A DNA stretch of 64,000 bases from Achromobacter seleniivolatilans (GCF_030864005.1 NZ_CP132976.1:4340001-4404000); one strand, 5' to 3'. Shown: positions 24,794-34,350, numbered from the stretch's first letter. Notes: a model not told the origin generated them from the sequence alone. Numbers and translations are program-made.

Positions 24794-25708
24794 TCAAGCC
24801 TTGCGATTGGCGGTGGCTTCCCAGGCGGCTTCTGCCAGATCCGTCAGCCGGGCACGCGGACGGTACAGGCGGACCTCAAAGGCGATCTCTTCGCTGCGCC
24901 CGCCCAGCGCGGCCAGCACGCCCCGGCGGCAATCGGCGGCCACCATGGACCAAGGCAGCCATGCCACCCCTACCCCTTTAGCCACGGCGCCATGCGCGGC
25001 ATCCAGCGAATCGCTGCGCACGAATGGGGTCAGCGCGTAGGGGGTCGTTTCCAGGCGGTCGCCAACAATGCGCTCCATGGCCAGACCGCCTGTATACGTA
25101 ATCAATGGCACGGGCGGACCGCCGTCTTGCAGCATGTACCGGGCGCGGCCGCGAGCATCTGCCTGGCTGACAGGCACCAGTTTGTCGGTGGCCAAGGTCA
25201 TATAACGGTAGCGTGCAGGGCTGAGCGGAACAGACAGGGCCGGATGCTCGTAACAGCAAAGCAGGTCCACATTCCCCTGCTCCAACTTCACCACCAGGTC
25301 CTGCGCCTTGCCGGTAGACAGTTCCACCTGAGTGCCTTCGGTCAGCACTTTGGGCGTGCGGTGGCGCAGGCGCGCGATCCAATCCGCGACCAGCGTGCGA
25401 GCCAGACTGCGGCCGGTGGCAATGCGCAGCACGGCCTCGCCGCCTGCGCCGGAACTGCGTATGCGGTGCCGCACCAGGCCCATTTGTTCGACCACCTGCG
25501 TGGCGGTCTTCAAGAGCGCCTCGCCCTCTGGCGTCAGCGTGACCGGCAGGTGCTGCCTGTCGACCAAAGGCGCGCCCGCCCACGCCTCCAGCGCACGGAT
25601 ACGCCGCCCGAAAGCAGGATGCGTCACGTGACGCAGCTCGGCGGCGCGCACAAAGCTGCCCGTGCGCGCCAGCGCGATCAGGTCTTCAAGGAGTTTCAGG
25701 TCGGCCAT
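24794..25708 (-). CDS. LysR family transcriptional regulator
   Basis: This 304-residue regulator starts at ATG 25708 (MADLKLLEDLIALARTGSFV). Its helix-turn-helix is AAELRHVTHPAFGRRIRALE, with an unusual HPAF in place of the common QSA[IV]S recognition turn, a variant known in some LysR subgroups. The effector domain fills residues 90-300. It is encoded 181 bases upstream of the Bug/AstE-like pair on the same strand, and is the obvious candidate regulator. The 181-base gap shows no strong promoter. Confidence 0.85.
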   Translation of the reverse strand: MADLKLLEDLIALARTGSFVRAAELRHVTHPAFGRRIRALEAWAGAPLVDRQHLPVTLTPEGEALLKTATQVVEQMGLVRHRIRSSGAGGEAVLRIATGRSLARTLVADWIARLRHRTPKVLTEGTQVELSTGKAQDLVVKLEQGNVDLLCCYEHPALSVPLSPARYRYMTLATDKLVPVSQADARGRARYMLQDGGPPVPLITYTGGLAMERIVGDRLETTPYALTPFVRSDSLDAAHGAVAKGVGVAWLPWSMVAADCRRGVLAALGGRSEEIAFEVRLYRPRARLTDLAEAAWEATANRKA

Positions 25709-25748
25709 GAGACGCAAGCTTACGCCATCAGCGGCGCCAGTCTGAGCA

Positions 25749-26633
25749 TCAGCCGGCGGACAGCCCCATCATCGCCAAGGTGGCGCGAGTCAGCGGGCTG
25801 GCCGGGTCTTCAAGCTCGTTGACCAGATCAAAGTGATTGCAATGGGGCGTGGGGATGCGGGTGGATGCCAGGCCGGCGCCGTTCCAGGCCGCTTCAAAAG
25901 CGCTCGTCTGATTCTTGAAACCCTGGGTTTCCAAGCCCCCGACTGCCAGCAGCATCGGACCGGCTTGTTCGGGCAGATGGAAGATCGGGCTTTGATGCGC
26001 GGCCTGCTCCGGCGTCAGCCGCAGCCAGGTATTGGGCAAGATGTCGCACAGCGGCCGCAAGTCGAACAGGCCACTGAGCGCCAGCGTGCCCTTGATCACG
26101 TCGTCTGGCACGCCATAGCGGGCAGGCCAGCCGGGCGCGGCCAACATGCCGGCCAGATGACCGCCTGCGGAACTGCCGCCCACGTAAATCCGCTCAGGGT
26201 CCACGCCATAGGCGGCCACGTTCCGATGCAGCCAGGCCACCGCAGAGCGCACTTCCCGCACAACTTCGGCCAAGGTCGCCTCAGGCACCAAGGTGTATTC
26301 CAACGTGGCCACGGCAGCGCCTGCGGCGTTGAACGCTTCGGCCATCACCGGGGCGTCTTCCTTGCGCTGCGCCCGCCAGTAGCCGCCGTGGATGAACACA
26401 AAAAGCGGAGCTGGCGCGCGAGACGCGGCGGGTAGAAACAGGTCAAGCCGCTCGTCGTGGCCCATGCCATAGCGCAGATCCAGCACGCCGGGGCGACGCG
26501 ATTTCACGCGGGCGGACGACTCCGCATAGCGCCGCACGCAGGCATCAAAATCCGCAACGGATTCCCGCGCGTTGTACTGCACCTCGCGCTCTGCGATGGA
26601 GGAAAAGAAGAGGTCGATATCGTCGTTATGCAT
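25749..26633 (-). CDS. alpha/beta hydrolase, carboxylesterase/arylformamidase-like
   Basis: This 294-residue hydrolase shows FVFIHGGYWRAQRKEDAPVM, with the HGGYW oxyanion motif of the hormone-sensitive-lipase/formamidase group, nucleophile Ser in YVGGSSAGGHLAG, and His in TPHCNHFDL. Similar proteins are annotated as kynurenine formamidases or esterases; no tryptophan-pathway genes are near. Its ATG overlaps the last eight bases of the GntR gene, so the two are coupled. In this block it may hydrolyse an ester or amide of the aromatic acid degraded by the upstream genes. Confidence 0.8.
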   Translation of the reverse strand: MHNDDIDLFFSSIAEREVQYNARESVADFDACVRRYAESSARVKSRRPGVLDLRYGMGHDERLDLFLPAASRAPAPLFVFIHGGYWRAQRKEDAPVMAEAFNAAGAAVATLEYTLVPEATLAEVVREVRSAVAWLHRNVAAYGVDPERIYVGGSSAGGHLAGMLAAPGWPARYGVPDDVIKGTLALSGLFDLRPLCDILPNTWLRLTPEQAAHQSPIFHLPEQAGPMLLAVGGLETQGFKNQTSAFEAAWNGAGLASTRIPTPHCNHFDLVNELEDPASPLTRATLAMMGLSAG

Positions 26634-27387
26634 GGCGGGCCTGAGCGTCGGGCTGCGAAATGATCTGTTCGATGAACTGTGCGGTCTTGCGGTAATGCGC
26701 GGCCAGCATGGCGACCGAGCCTTCAACATCGCGCGAGATCGCGGCATCCAGCAACTGCCGGTGTTCGTCGTCGACATTGCGTTGCGGCCCGTAGGCCGTG
26801 GCGCCGGCGCGCGCCGGACGGCGGTAGCGCTCAGTTTGCGCATAGAGCTGGGTGGACAGATCCAGCAGCCAATGCGAACGGCACGCGCCAATCAACGCAT
26901 GATGGAAATCCAGGTGGCGGGCTTCAAGCAGTTCTTCCAGTTCCTGGGTCGGCGCGGGCGCATCGCCCGCGCGCTGCGCGGCCAGCGTCAACGCGTGATA
27001 CGCGCCCACCAGACGGGCTTCCCAGGCATCGTCGGCATTGGCCAATGAACGGCGCAGGGCATCGCAATCAATCAGAATCCGGGTCTCACAGGCGTCCCAC
27101 ATTTCCTCGACGGACAGGGGCGCGATGCTGAATCCGCGCGACGTGGTGTTGATCACCATGCGTTCGCTGCGCAGCCGGTTGAGCGCCTCGCGGATGGGCG
27201 AAAAGCTGCTGCCGTAGCGTTGCTTGAGCAATTCGAGCCGCAAAGACTGGCCCGGCGAAAAGACGCCGCTCATGATGTCACGCCGAAGCAAGCGGTAGAC
27301 CTGCTCGGACAGCGTGATTTCCTCTACTTCCGCATTCCCGTCCGATCCTGGATCGTCCTGGCGGGAAGCTTTGATTCTTGGCTTCAA
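26626..27387 (-). CDS. GntR family regulator, FCD subfamily
   Basis: This 253-residue protein has a winged helix at residues 25-95 (LKQRYGSSFSPIREALNRLR) and an FCD ligand domain with conserved Asp/His residues (HLDFHHALIGACRSHWLLDL). It begins with TTG at 27387, six bases after GGAG, in the same way as the GntR gene at 5806-6507. It lies downstream of the Liv importer genes after a 106-base gap and overlaps the next hydrolase gene. It is the likely regulator of the aromatic-acid block. Confidence 0.85.
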   Translation of the reverse strand: MKPRIKASRQDDPGSDGNAEVEEITLSEQVYRLLRRDIMSGVFSPGQSLRLELLKQRYGSSFSPIREALNRLRSERMVINTTSRGFSIAPLSVEEMWDACETRILIDCDALRRSLANADDAWEARLVGAYHALTLAAQRAGDAPAPTQELEELLEARHLDFHHALIGACRSHWLLDLSTQLYAQTERYRRPARAGATAYGPQRNVDDEHRQLLDAAISRDVEGSVAMLAAHYRKTAQFIEQIISQPDAQARHA

Positions 27388-27493
27388 CTTGCTCTCCAGA
27401 TGTCAGCGGCTTGCCCGCCGGCCCGCGCACAGGCGGCTCATTCTACTCGCGCCTACTGCTCGCCGCGTCTGACGCCACAAGCCAGACAACCGT

Positions 27494-28186
27494 TCAAATA
27501 CCCAGATACCGCTGTGCCAATTCAGGCTGGCCGGACAGTTCGGCAGGTTTGCCTGCCCAAGCCACGCGGCCTTTATCCACGATGTAGTGGCGATCGACCA
27601 GCGTCGCCATCTCCGGCAGGTTCTTGTCGATCACCAGAATGGTCTGGCCTTCGGCCTTCAACGCTCGCAGGCAGCGCCAGATTTCCTGGCGGATCAACGG
27701 GGCCAGGCCTTCGGTGGCTTCATCCAGAATCAGCAACTTGGGATTGGTCATCAGCGCGCGCCCGACCACCAGCATCTGTTGCTCCCCGCCCGACAGGGTG
27801 CGCGACGACTGCCCGCGGCGTTCCTTCAAACGCGGAAACAGCGCATAGACGCGTTCCAGATCCCATCCCCCCGGCGCGGCACGCGCCGTCGCCACCAGGT
27901 TTTCCTGCACCGTCAGCGACCCAAACACGCGCCGCCCTTCCGGCACCAGCCCCACGCCCAGACGCGCCACGGTGCTGGGCGCGGACCGCGCCAGCGTCTG
28001 GCCGCGAAACTGCACGGCGCCGCCTGTGGCCGGCAACATACCCATCAGCGTCTTGATCGTGGTGGTCTTGCCCATGCCGTTGCGGCCGATCAGCGAGATC
28101 ACCTCGCCCTCGCTGGCCTCAAACGACATGCCGAACAGCACTTTGCTGGACCCGTAGCCGCCTGTCAGGCCGTCAACCTTCAACAT
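27494..28186 (-). CDS. livF: branched-chain-type ABC transporter ATPase, LivF
   Basis: This 230-residue ATPase has Walker A GRNGMGKT, signature LSGGEQQ and Walker B LLILDEATEGLAP, the last being typical of LivF. The ATG at 28186 has GGGAG upstream and overlaps livG by 14 bases. It energises the HAAT-family importer encoded by the neighbouring genes on the cytoplasmic face. Given the gentisate-type dioxygenase in the same block, the substrate is more likely an aromatic acid than a branched-chain amino acid. Confidence 0.9.
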   Translation of the reverse strand: MLKVDGLTGGYGSSKVLFGMSFEASEGEVISLIGRNGMGKTTTIKTLMGMLPATGGAVQFRGQTLARSAPSTVARLGVGLVPEGRRVFGSLTVQENLVATARAAPGGWDLERVYALFPRLKERRGQSSRTLSGGEQQMLVVGRALMTNPKLLILDEATEGLAPLIRQEIWRCLRALKAEGQTILVIDKNLPEMATLVDRHYIVDKGRVAWAGKPAELSGQPELAQRYLGI

Positions 28187-28943
28187 GTTCTTCTCCCAGA
28201 TAGGCCGCGCGCACTTCGGGATTGCGCCGCACTTCGTCAGGCGCCCCGCTGAACACCACGCGGCCATAGACCAGCACGCTGATGCGGTCGGCCAGCGCAA
28301 AGACGGCGTCCATATCGTGTTCGACCAGCAAAATTCCGTAGTCGCCCTTCATACCTTGCAGCAGCCGCGTCATACGCGCCGATTCCTCTGGCCCCATCCC
28401 CGCCATCGGTTCATCCAGCAGCAACAGCCGAGGCGACCGCGCCAGCGCCACCGCCAACTCCAGCTGCCGTTTTTCGCCGTGCGCCAGGTCGGCCGTGCGC
28501 ATGTGACGCCGGTCTTCCAGACCCACATGTGTGAGCCATTGCATGGCCTCGGCCTTCAAGCCTACGTCATGACGCGGATTGGACCAGGCGCCAAACGCGC
28601 GGCCGTTCTTCAGCATGCGCGACAGAATCACGTTTTCCAACGCGGTGTACTCGTGGCACAGCTCGGTGATCTGAAACGACCGGCCCAGGCCCAGCCGCGC
28701 ACGCTCGAAAGCACGCAGCGCAGTCACGTCCCGGCCGTCCAGATGAATGGTGCCCGAGTCCGGCCGGATCTCGCCGCAGATCTGCGCGATCAGCGTGGAC
28801 TTGCCCGCGCCGTTGGGGCCGATGATGGCGTGGATTTCGCCTGCCCGCACATCGAGATCCACGCCGTTGGTGGCGACCACCGCGTCAAAGGCTTTGCGCA
28901 ACTGCGTCAAGCGCAGCAGGCTTACGCCGGCATCAGTCTGCAT
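28173..28943 (-). CDS. livG: branched-chain-type ABC transporter ATPase, LivG
   Basis: This 256-residue ATPase has Walker A GPNGAGKS, Walker B LLLLDEPMAGMGPEE and a degenerate signature AHGEKRQ in place of LSGGQ, which is normal for LivG. The C-terminus carries the LivG extension (GEEHVEG). It overlaps livM by 11 bases and livF by 14, showing a tightly coupled operon in the order receptor, H, M, G, F. Confidence 0.9.
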   Translation of the reverse strand: MQTDAGVSLLRLTQLRKAFDAVVATNGVDLDVRAGEIHAIIGPNGAGKSTLIAQICGEIRPDSGTIHLDGRDVTALRAFERARLGLGRSFQITELCHEYTALENVILSRMLKNGRAFGAWSNPRHDVGLKAEAMQWLTHVGLEDRRHMRTADLAHGEKRQLELAVALARSPRLLLLDEPMAGMGPEESARMTRLLQGMKGDYGILLVEHDMDAVFALADRISVLVYGRVVFSGAPDEVRRNPEVRAAYLGEEHVEG

Positions 28944-29919
28944 GGCGCGTCTCCAGCAACTTGCCGAACAGGCCCTTCTGCCCCCACAACACCACCAGCA
29001 CCAGGATCGGCCCCATGTAAAGCAGCCAGTGCTCGGTCAGCGACGACAGCAGTTGCTCCAATCCCAGAAACACCGCAGCGCCTGCGATCGGCCCCAGCAA
29101 CGTGCCCACACCGCCAAGTATCACGATGGCCATCAGCTCGCCGGACTTGGTCCACGCCGCCATGTCGGGCGTGACCAGCCCCGCATAGTTCGCCCACAAA
29201 ACGCCTGCCAACCCGGTGCCCACCGCCGACAGCACAAAGGCGCTCAAGCGGTATGGGGTAGGCGCCACGCCCAGATTCAGGGCACGCCGTTCACTTTGAC
29301 GCAGCGCTTGCAGCACCATGCCGAAACGCGAGTTGGTGACGCGGATGCACAGCAGCGTCCACAGCACCAGCAGCGTCAGGCATACGTAGTAGAAAACCAT
29401 CGGGCTTTCCAGATTGATGCCCGGCAGCACGTTGCGTTGCGGAATCATCAACCCATCGTCGCCGCCGTAGAACTGCAAGGACACCAGAATGAAATACACC
29501 ATCTGGCCAAACGCCAACGTAATCATGATGAACTGCACGCCACGCGTGCGCAGCGCCAGATAGCCGAAAACCCAGCCAGCCAACGCGCACACCACCAGAG
29601 CAATCGGCCACACCACCAGCGCGGCATTGCTGCCCGCCCAACCGAAGATCGGGCCGGCCTCGGCAGTATGAAAGGCAATGATGCCCACTGCGTAGCCGCC
29701 TAGTCCAAAGAACATGGCGTGCCCAAAACTAACCATGGCGCCATAGCCGATCACAAGATCCAGGCTGACTGCGGCCAGGCCATAGATCAGAAAACGCGTG
29801 ACCACGCCGATCAAAAATGGCGAGCCCGACAACAACGCTCCTGCTGGCAGCAGGATCAGCACGGCCAGGCCGCCCAAGCCCCAGCGGGCGCGATTCGAAA
29901 GTGTCTTTCCCATCATCAT
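28933..29919 (-). CDS. livM: branched-chain-type ABC transporter permease, LivM
   Basis: This 328-residue permease has about nine hydrophobic segments and the LivM motifs GYGAMVSFGHAMFFGLGGYA near residue 60 and LGGVGTLLGPIAGAAVFLGL near residue 270. Three consecutive ATG codons stand at the start; the first (29919) overlaps the livH stop. It forms the membrane channel with LivH. Confidence 0.9.
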   Translation of the reverse strand: MMMGKTLSNRARWGLGGLAVLILLPAGALLSGSPFLIGVVTRFLIYGLAAVSLDLVIGYGAMVSFGHAMFFGLGGYAVGIIAFHTAEAGPIFGWAGSNAALVVWPIALVVCALAGWVFGYLALRTRGVQFIMITLAFGQMVYFILVSLQFYGGDDGLMIPQRNVLPGINLESPMVFYYVCLTLLVLWTLLCIRVTNSRFGMVLQALRQSERRALNLGVAPTPYRLSAFVLSAVGTGLAGVLWANYAGLVTPDMAAWTKSGELMAIVILGGVGTLLGPIAGAAVFLGLEQLLSSLTEHWLLYMGPILVLVVLWGQKGLFGKLLETRHAD

Positions 29920-30830
29920 CCTCGCGCCGGAAACAATCCGCCCGGCTTGGCAATCAGCACAATCGCCATCAAGACATAGATACTGGCCGAGGCCATGCCG
30001 GCAGCCAGCGGGTCTGCCGTGGCGGGCGAGAACATCGTGGACAACACCTGCGGCAGAAACGCGCGCCCCATGCTGTCGACCATGCCCACCAGCAACGCAC
30101 CCGCCAAAGCGCCACGCACGGACCCGACGCCACCGATCACAATCACCACGAACGTTGTGATCAGAATCCGTTCACCCATGCCGATCTCAACCGCCAGCAG
30201 CGGCGCTGCCATCACGCCTGCCAGACCGCACAGCAGCGCGCCCAGGCCGAACACCAGCGTGTAGAGCTTCTTGATGTCCACACCCAGCGCATCCACCATT
30301 TCACGGTCATCGGCGCCTGCGCGGATCAGCATGCCGATGCGCGTGCGATTCACCAGCCACCACAGCCCCACTGCCACCAGCGCGCCAATGGCAATGAATG
30401 ACAAACGGATCAGGGGATATTGAAAACCGGGTGCCAGCGTCACCGCGCCTTCCAGAAACGTCGGAATGCCCACCAGCGGCGGGCGACGGCCAAAGATCAG
30501 GCTGACCGCTTCATTGGAGAACAGCAGCAGGCCAAAGGTGGCCAGCACCTGATACAGGTGATCGCGCTTGTACAGCTTGCGTATCACCAGCACTTCGACC
30601 GACACGCCATACAGACCCGCGCCCAGCAATGCCGCCAGCACGCCAGCCAGAAAGGAACCGGTCGTGCCGATGGCATAGGCCGCGCAGTACGCGCCCACCA
30701 TGTAGAAGGACCCGTGCGTCAGATTGACCACGCCCATGATCCCGAAGATCAGTGTCAGTCCGGCAGCCAGCATGAAAAGCATGGCGCCGAACTGCAAGCC
30801 GTTGAGCAGCTGTTCAAACAGGAGCGTCAT
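29916..30830 (-). CDS. livH: branched-chain-type ABC transporter permease, LivH
   Basis: This 304-residue permease starts MTLLFEQLLNGLQFGAMLF and contains GIMGVVNLTHGSFYMVGAY and VIVIGGVGSVRGALAGALLV, both characteristic of LivH. The ATG at 30830 shares four bases (ATGA) with the stop of the receptor gene; a TTG five codons earlier is less likely. It pairs with LivM in the inner membrane. Confidence 0.9.
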   Translation of the reverse strand: MTLLFEQLLNGLQFGAMLFMLAAGLTLIFGIMGVVNLTHGSFYMVGAYCAAYAIGTTGSFLAGVLAALLGAGLYGVSVEVLVIRKLYKRDHLYQVLATFGLLLFSNEAVSLIFGRRPPLVGIPTFLEGAVTLAPGFQYPLIRLSFIAIGALVAVGLWWLVNRTRIGMLIRAGADDREMVDALGVDIKKLYTLVFGLGALLCGLAGVMAAPLLAVEIGMGERILITTFVVIVIGGVGSVRGALAGALLVGMVDSMGRAFLPQVLSTMFSPATADPLAAGMASASIYVLMAIVLIAKPGGLFPARG

Positions 30831-32020
30831 GATGGCATCTTGCAAAATTGCGCGTAGGCATCTTTATCGTCGGACACCAGCTTGCGCACGAGGTGCGGCG
30901 ACAAGACGCCGTCGCTGCCTTTCTCGATACGCATCAGGTAAAGATCCTGGATCGGATGCTGGTTGGTGTTCATGCTGAATTTGCCGCGCAAGGACGTGAA
31001 TTCCGGCTTGCGCAACGCGGCGCGAAACTCTGCTGCCTTGGACAGATCGCCGCCCGTCGCTTTCAGCCCCGCGCCGATCAGCTGCGCCGTGTCATACGCT
31101 TGCATGGCGTAGTCCGTTGGCACCCGGCCATAAGCGTCCTTGAACGCTTTCACAAAGGCTTTGGACTGCGGGTTGTCGAAATCCTGCGACCAGATGCCGG
31201 TGGTGTAAGAACCCGCCGACGCGTCGCCCGTGGCCTGGATCATGCGCGCATCCATCGAGAAGCTGGGCATCAGCATAGGGATGGTTTTGTTCAGGCCCGC
31301 CGCGGCGTATTGTTTGACGAAGTTGATCCCGGTGCCGCCAGGATGAAACTGGTAGATGGCTTCCGGCGCCAATGAGCGTACCCGCGCCAACTCCACCGAG
31401 AAGTCGGACTGATCCAGCTTGGTGTAGATCTCGGCGGCGACTTCGCCCTTGTAGGTGCGCTTGAAACCTTCGATCGCGTCACGGCCCGCCTGGTAATTCG
31501 GCGCCAGCAACACCACACGCTTGTAGCCCAATTCGTTGGCTGCCACGCCGCCTGCGGTGTGGAAAGCGTCGTTCTGATAGGACGCCACGAAATAATTGGG
31601 ATCGCATTTTTCGCCCGCAAAATTCGACGGACCCGGATTCAGGCTGACATAAAACGCGCCCGACTTCACCACGCTTGGCACCACCGCTGCCAGCACGTTC
31701 GAAAAGTTCACGCCGGTGTAGAGCTTCACGCCCGATTGCAGCAGCCGGTCGGCTGCCTGCTTGGCATTGGCGGGTTTCAGGCCATCGTCTTCGATGACCA
31801 GTTGCACCGGCACGCCGCCCAGCTTGCCGTCACCTTGTTTGATGGCCAGATTGAAGGCATCGCGCTCGTCTTCACCGATGTAGCCGGCCGGTGTGGACAA
31901 GGTGGCGATAAAGCCGATTTTCACGGGCTCTGCCGCATAGGCCGCGCCCATCGAAGCCGCAGCGCCCAGGGCTGCGGCCAGCCAGGCAGCCATGCCGCCG
32001 GATACGTGTTTTTTAGTCAT
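30827..32020 (-). CDS. ABC transporter substrate-binding protein, LivJ-like
   Basis: This 397-residue periplasmic protein has a signal peptide ending AAYAA and begins its mature part VKIGFIATLSTPAGYIGEDE, the type I (HAAT/Peripla_BP_6) fold. Later segments GYKRVVLLAPNYQAGRDAIE and FNYGSS-like turns are normal for the family. AAGGGGAAAAC precedes the ATG at 32020. Receptors of this sort in aromatic catabolic clusters bind benzoate-type acids; the ligand here is inferred from the gentisate dioxygenase gene upstream. Confidence 0.88.
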   Translation of the reverse strand: MTKKHVSGGMAAWLAAALGAAASMGAAYAAEPVKIGFIATLSTPAGYIGEDERDAFNLAIKQGDGKLGGVPVQLVIEDDGLKPANAKQAADRLLQSGVKLYTGVNFSNVLAAVVPSVVKSGAFYVSLNPGPSNFAGEKCDPNYFVASYQNDAFHTAGGVAANELGYKRVVLLAPNYQAGRDAIEGFKRTYKGEVAAEIYTKLDQSDFSVELARVRSLAPEAIYQFHPGGTGINFVKQYAAAGLNKTIPMLMPSFSMDARMIQATGDASAGSYTTGIWSQDFDNPQSKAFVKAFKDAYGRVPTDYAMQAYDTAQLIGAGLKATGGDLSKAAEFRAALRKPEFTSLRGKFSMNTNQHPIQDLYLMRIEKGSDGVLSPHLVRKLVSDDKDAYAQFCKMPS

Positions 32021-32084
32021 GTTTTCCCCTTGAAGACGGCGCTGCCCGCCGCCAGGCGGCCGGGCGTATGCCAGACAATTCCTG

Positions 32085-32996
32085 CTAGACCGCAACCACC
32101 GGATGCCGCAACGTGCCGATGCCTTCCACGCACGCCACGATCACGTCGCCCGGCCACAACCACTCCTGCGGCTTCCTGCCCGCGCCCACGCCTTCGGGCG
32201 TGCCGGTGGCGATGATGTCGCCCGGCTCCAGCGTGATGCCAGCGCTGATGTCCGAGATCAGGAACGGCACTTTGAACAGCATGTGGCGCGTGTTGGAACC
32301 CTGTTTTTTCTCGCCATTGACGGTCAGCCACAGATCCAGCACTTGCGGGTCCGGGATCTCATCGGCGGTCACGATGCAGGGTCCAAACGGCGCGTAGGTG
32401 TCCTGTCCTTTCGAGTAAATCCACTGGCCCGCACGGCGGCAATCACGCGCGCTCATATCCAGCATGACGCTATAGCCGAAGACGTAAGACAGCGCGTCCT
32501 CTTCCGCCACGCGTGTTGCGCGCCGGCCCATGATCACGGCCAGTTCCACTTCCCAGTCCAGCTGCTGCGTGATCTTCGCGTTGTGCTCGATTGCATCGCC
32601 CGGGCCGATGACGGTAGTGGGCGGCTTGGAGAAGATGACCGGCTGCTTGGGCAAATCCGCCGAGGTATCCAGCGTGCGGCTCGATTCCGCCACGTGTTCA
32701 ACGTAGTTCAACCCGATGCCAAAGATGTTCTTGCGCGGCCGCGGAATGGGCGCCAGCAGTTTCACATTCTCTTGCGGCAAGGCCGTGCCCACAGGCCAAT
32801 CGCCGCGATATGCGTCCAACAGCCGGCTGGCTTGTTGCACGGCAACGGGCCCCAGATCGATGAACGCCAGCATGTCGGCGGGCAGGTTCACGCCGCCGGC
32901 CTGCCCCAGCAGGGCCAGGTCAATCACATAACCTTCAGCCAGCGCGCCAAGCCGTGCGGCGGCGGTGGGATGAGCGCGAAAAGTCACCAAGCGCAT
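32085..32996 (-). CDS. fumarylacetoacetate hydrolase family protein
   Basis: This 303-residue protein has an N-terminal cap and a FAH catalytic domain from residue 90: NIFGIGLNYVEHVAES, the metal ligands in DWEVELAVIMG, GYSVMLDMSARD and ATGTPEGVGAG. In gentisate pathways this family cleaves fumarylpyruvate or, in some strains, maleylpyruvate directly. It lies 65 bases before the transporter receptor and 88 after the dioxygenase, so it is probably the hydrolase acting on the ring-cleavage product. Confidence 0.87.
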   Translation of the reverse strand: MRLVTFRAHPTAAARLGALAEGYVIDLALLGQAGGVNLPADMLAFIDLGPVAVQQASRLLDAYRGDWPVGTALPQENVKLLAPIPRPRKNIFGIGLNYVEHVAESSRTLDTSADLPKQPVIFSKPPTTVIGPGDAIEHNAKITQQLDWEVELAVIMGRRATRVAEEDALSYVFGYSVMLDMSARDCRRAGQWIYSKGQDTYAPFGPCIVTADEIPDPQVLDLWLTVNGEKKQGSNTRHMLFKVPFLISDISAGITLEPGDIIATGTPEGVGAGRKPQEWLWPGDVIVACVEGIGTLRHPVVAV

Positions 32997-33084
32997 AGGA
33001 TCTCCAGAAATTCAGAACGAGTTGGGTCAGGCGCGCGGGGCAGGCCCCGGCGGCGGATAAAAAATCGAATAGGGATTGGCGGCG

Positions 33085-34209
33085 CTAGATCAGGATTTGA
33101 TGGCCGTCGTTTTCCTTGAGCGCTTCTTCGCGGTACAGCCCCAGCGACCGCATCACGGGCAGGTCGTTGAAGCAGAACAGGCAGGCGTCGTCGTTAGAAG
33201 AAAGATTGGCGTGTTCGTGAATGGACCATGACGGCACACAGAAGATGTCGCGCTCAGTCCAGTCATAGCGCTTGCCGTCGATGATGGAAAAGCCGCTGCC
33301 CTTGGCCACCTGATAGATGAAGCTGCCGGTGTGGCGGTGGGCCTTGGTGTGTTCTCCGGCCCGCAGCATCTGCATGCTGGCGCCGATGGTAGGCATCACG
33401 GGCCCGCCCGTCGCCGGGTTGACGTAGTCCAGCAAAATTCCGTCGAAAGGGCTGCCTGCGGTGGTGCGCGCGTAGCGGCGCAGCGCCTCGTAAGTGGGTT
33501 CCCATTCGTACTTGAATAGCGGCGAATAGGGTTTGGTCCAGCCTGATACCTGCGGCCGCAATGCCACGCCGCCCCAGGCGGCGCTGGTGTCATCCACCGG
33601 ATACGTCACCGCCTGATTCAGATCAGGGTGCACCGCGTAAAACCCGGCTTCCAGCGCGTTGACCAGCGGGATATCCAGACCGTCCTGCCAGATGCAGGTG
33701 GTGCCGTCTTCGGCTACGCCATGCTCGTGCCACGTGCCGTTGGGCGTCAGCACGAAATCATTCGCGCCCAAGGTCATCTTGTGTCCGTCCACCACGGTGT
33801 AGGCGCCACGGCCTTCCATGATGAAGCGCAGTGCGGAATGCGAATGCTTGTGGGCGGAGGCCAGTTCACCGGGCTGCATCACCTGCAAGCCCGAATAGAG
33901 CCAGCCCACAGCGGCCGCCACGTCACGCCGGCCGGGGTTGTTCAGATAGATGACGCGCCGGCCCGCCTCTTCAGGCGATACCAATTCCGCCGAACGCAGT
34001 ACGTGCCCGCGTAATTCCTGATAGCGCCACACCACCGGCACCGAGACCGACCGCGGCGCCCAGGGCTCGATCTTGTTCGCTACCGTCCACAGGGCGCCTG
34101 TTTCCAGGCGCGCCAGCTCCTTGTAATACGCGATGCGCTCGGGCGAGTCGGCCACATTGGCTCGGCCTGCGGTGTCCTCGCGGTAGGCGTCGTACCGGTT
34201 CGCTTCCAT
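33085..34209 (-). CDS. gentisate 1,2-dioxygenase-like bicupin
   Basis: This 374-residue protein has two cupin domains. The first holds AHKHSHSALRFIMEGRGAYT (His120 and His122) and TPNGTWHEHG (His161 and His163), the Fe(II)-binding pattern of gentisate dioxygenases; the second has KAHRHTGSFIYQVAKGSGFS and SIHEH. The ATG at 34209 has GAGGTCAAGGG upstream. It should open gentisate, or a related salicylate, to maleylpyruvate. It is the first gene of the minus-strand catabolic block. 1-Hydroxy-2-naphthoate or salicylate dioxygenase activity is an alternative. Confidence 0.85.
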   Translation of the reverse strand: MEANRYDAYREDTAGRANVADSPERIAYYKELARLETGALWTVANKIEPWAPRSVSVPVVWRYQELRGHVLRSAELVSPEEAGRRVIYLNNPGRRDVAAAVGWLYSGLQVMQPGELASAHKHSHSALRFIMEGRGAYTVVDGHKMTLGANDFVLTPNGTWHEHGVAEDGTTCIWQDGLDIPLVNALEAGFYAVHPDLNQAVTYPVDDTSAAWGGVALRPQVSGWTKPYSPLFKYEWEPTYEALRRYARTTAGSPFDGILLDYVNPATGGPVMPTIGASMQMLRAGEHTKAHRHTGSFIYQVAKGSGFSIIDGKRYDWTERDIFCVPSWSIHEHANLSSNDDACLFCFNDLPVMRSLGLYREEALKENDGHQILI

Positions 34210-34350
34210 CCCTTGACCTCTTTTTATAAAAATCATCAGATTTTCGAAAATATTAGAGGCGAGCAGAGAATTGAGCAATCATTGCCCGCTAGGGGTTTTC
34301 CTTTAGAAATATCTGCGCACACGAATTAGTTGGCTTCACAGCAAAAAATA

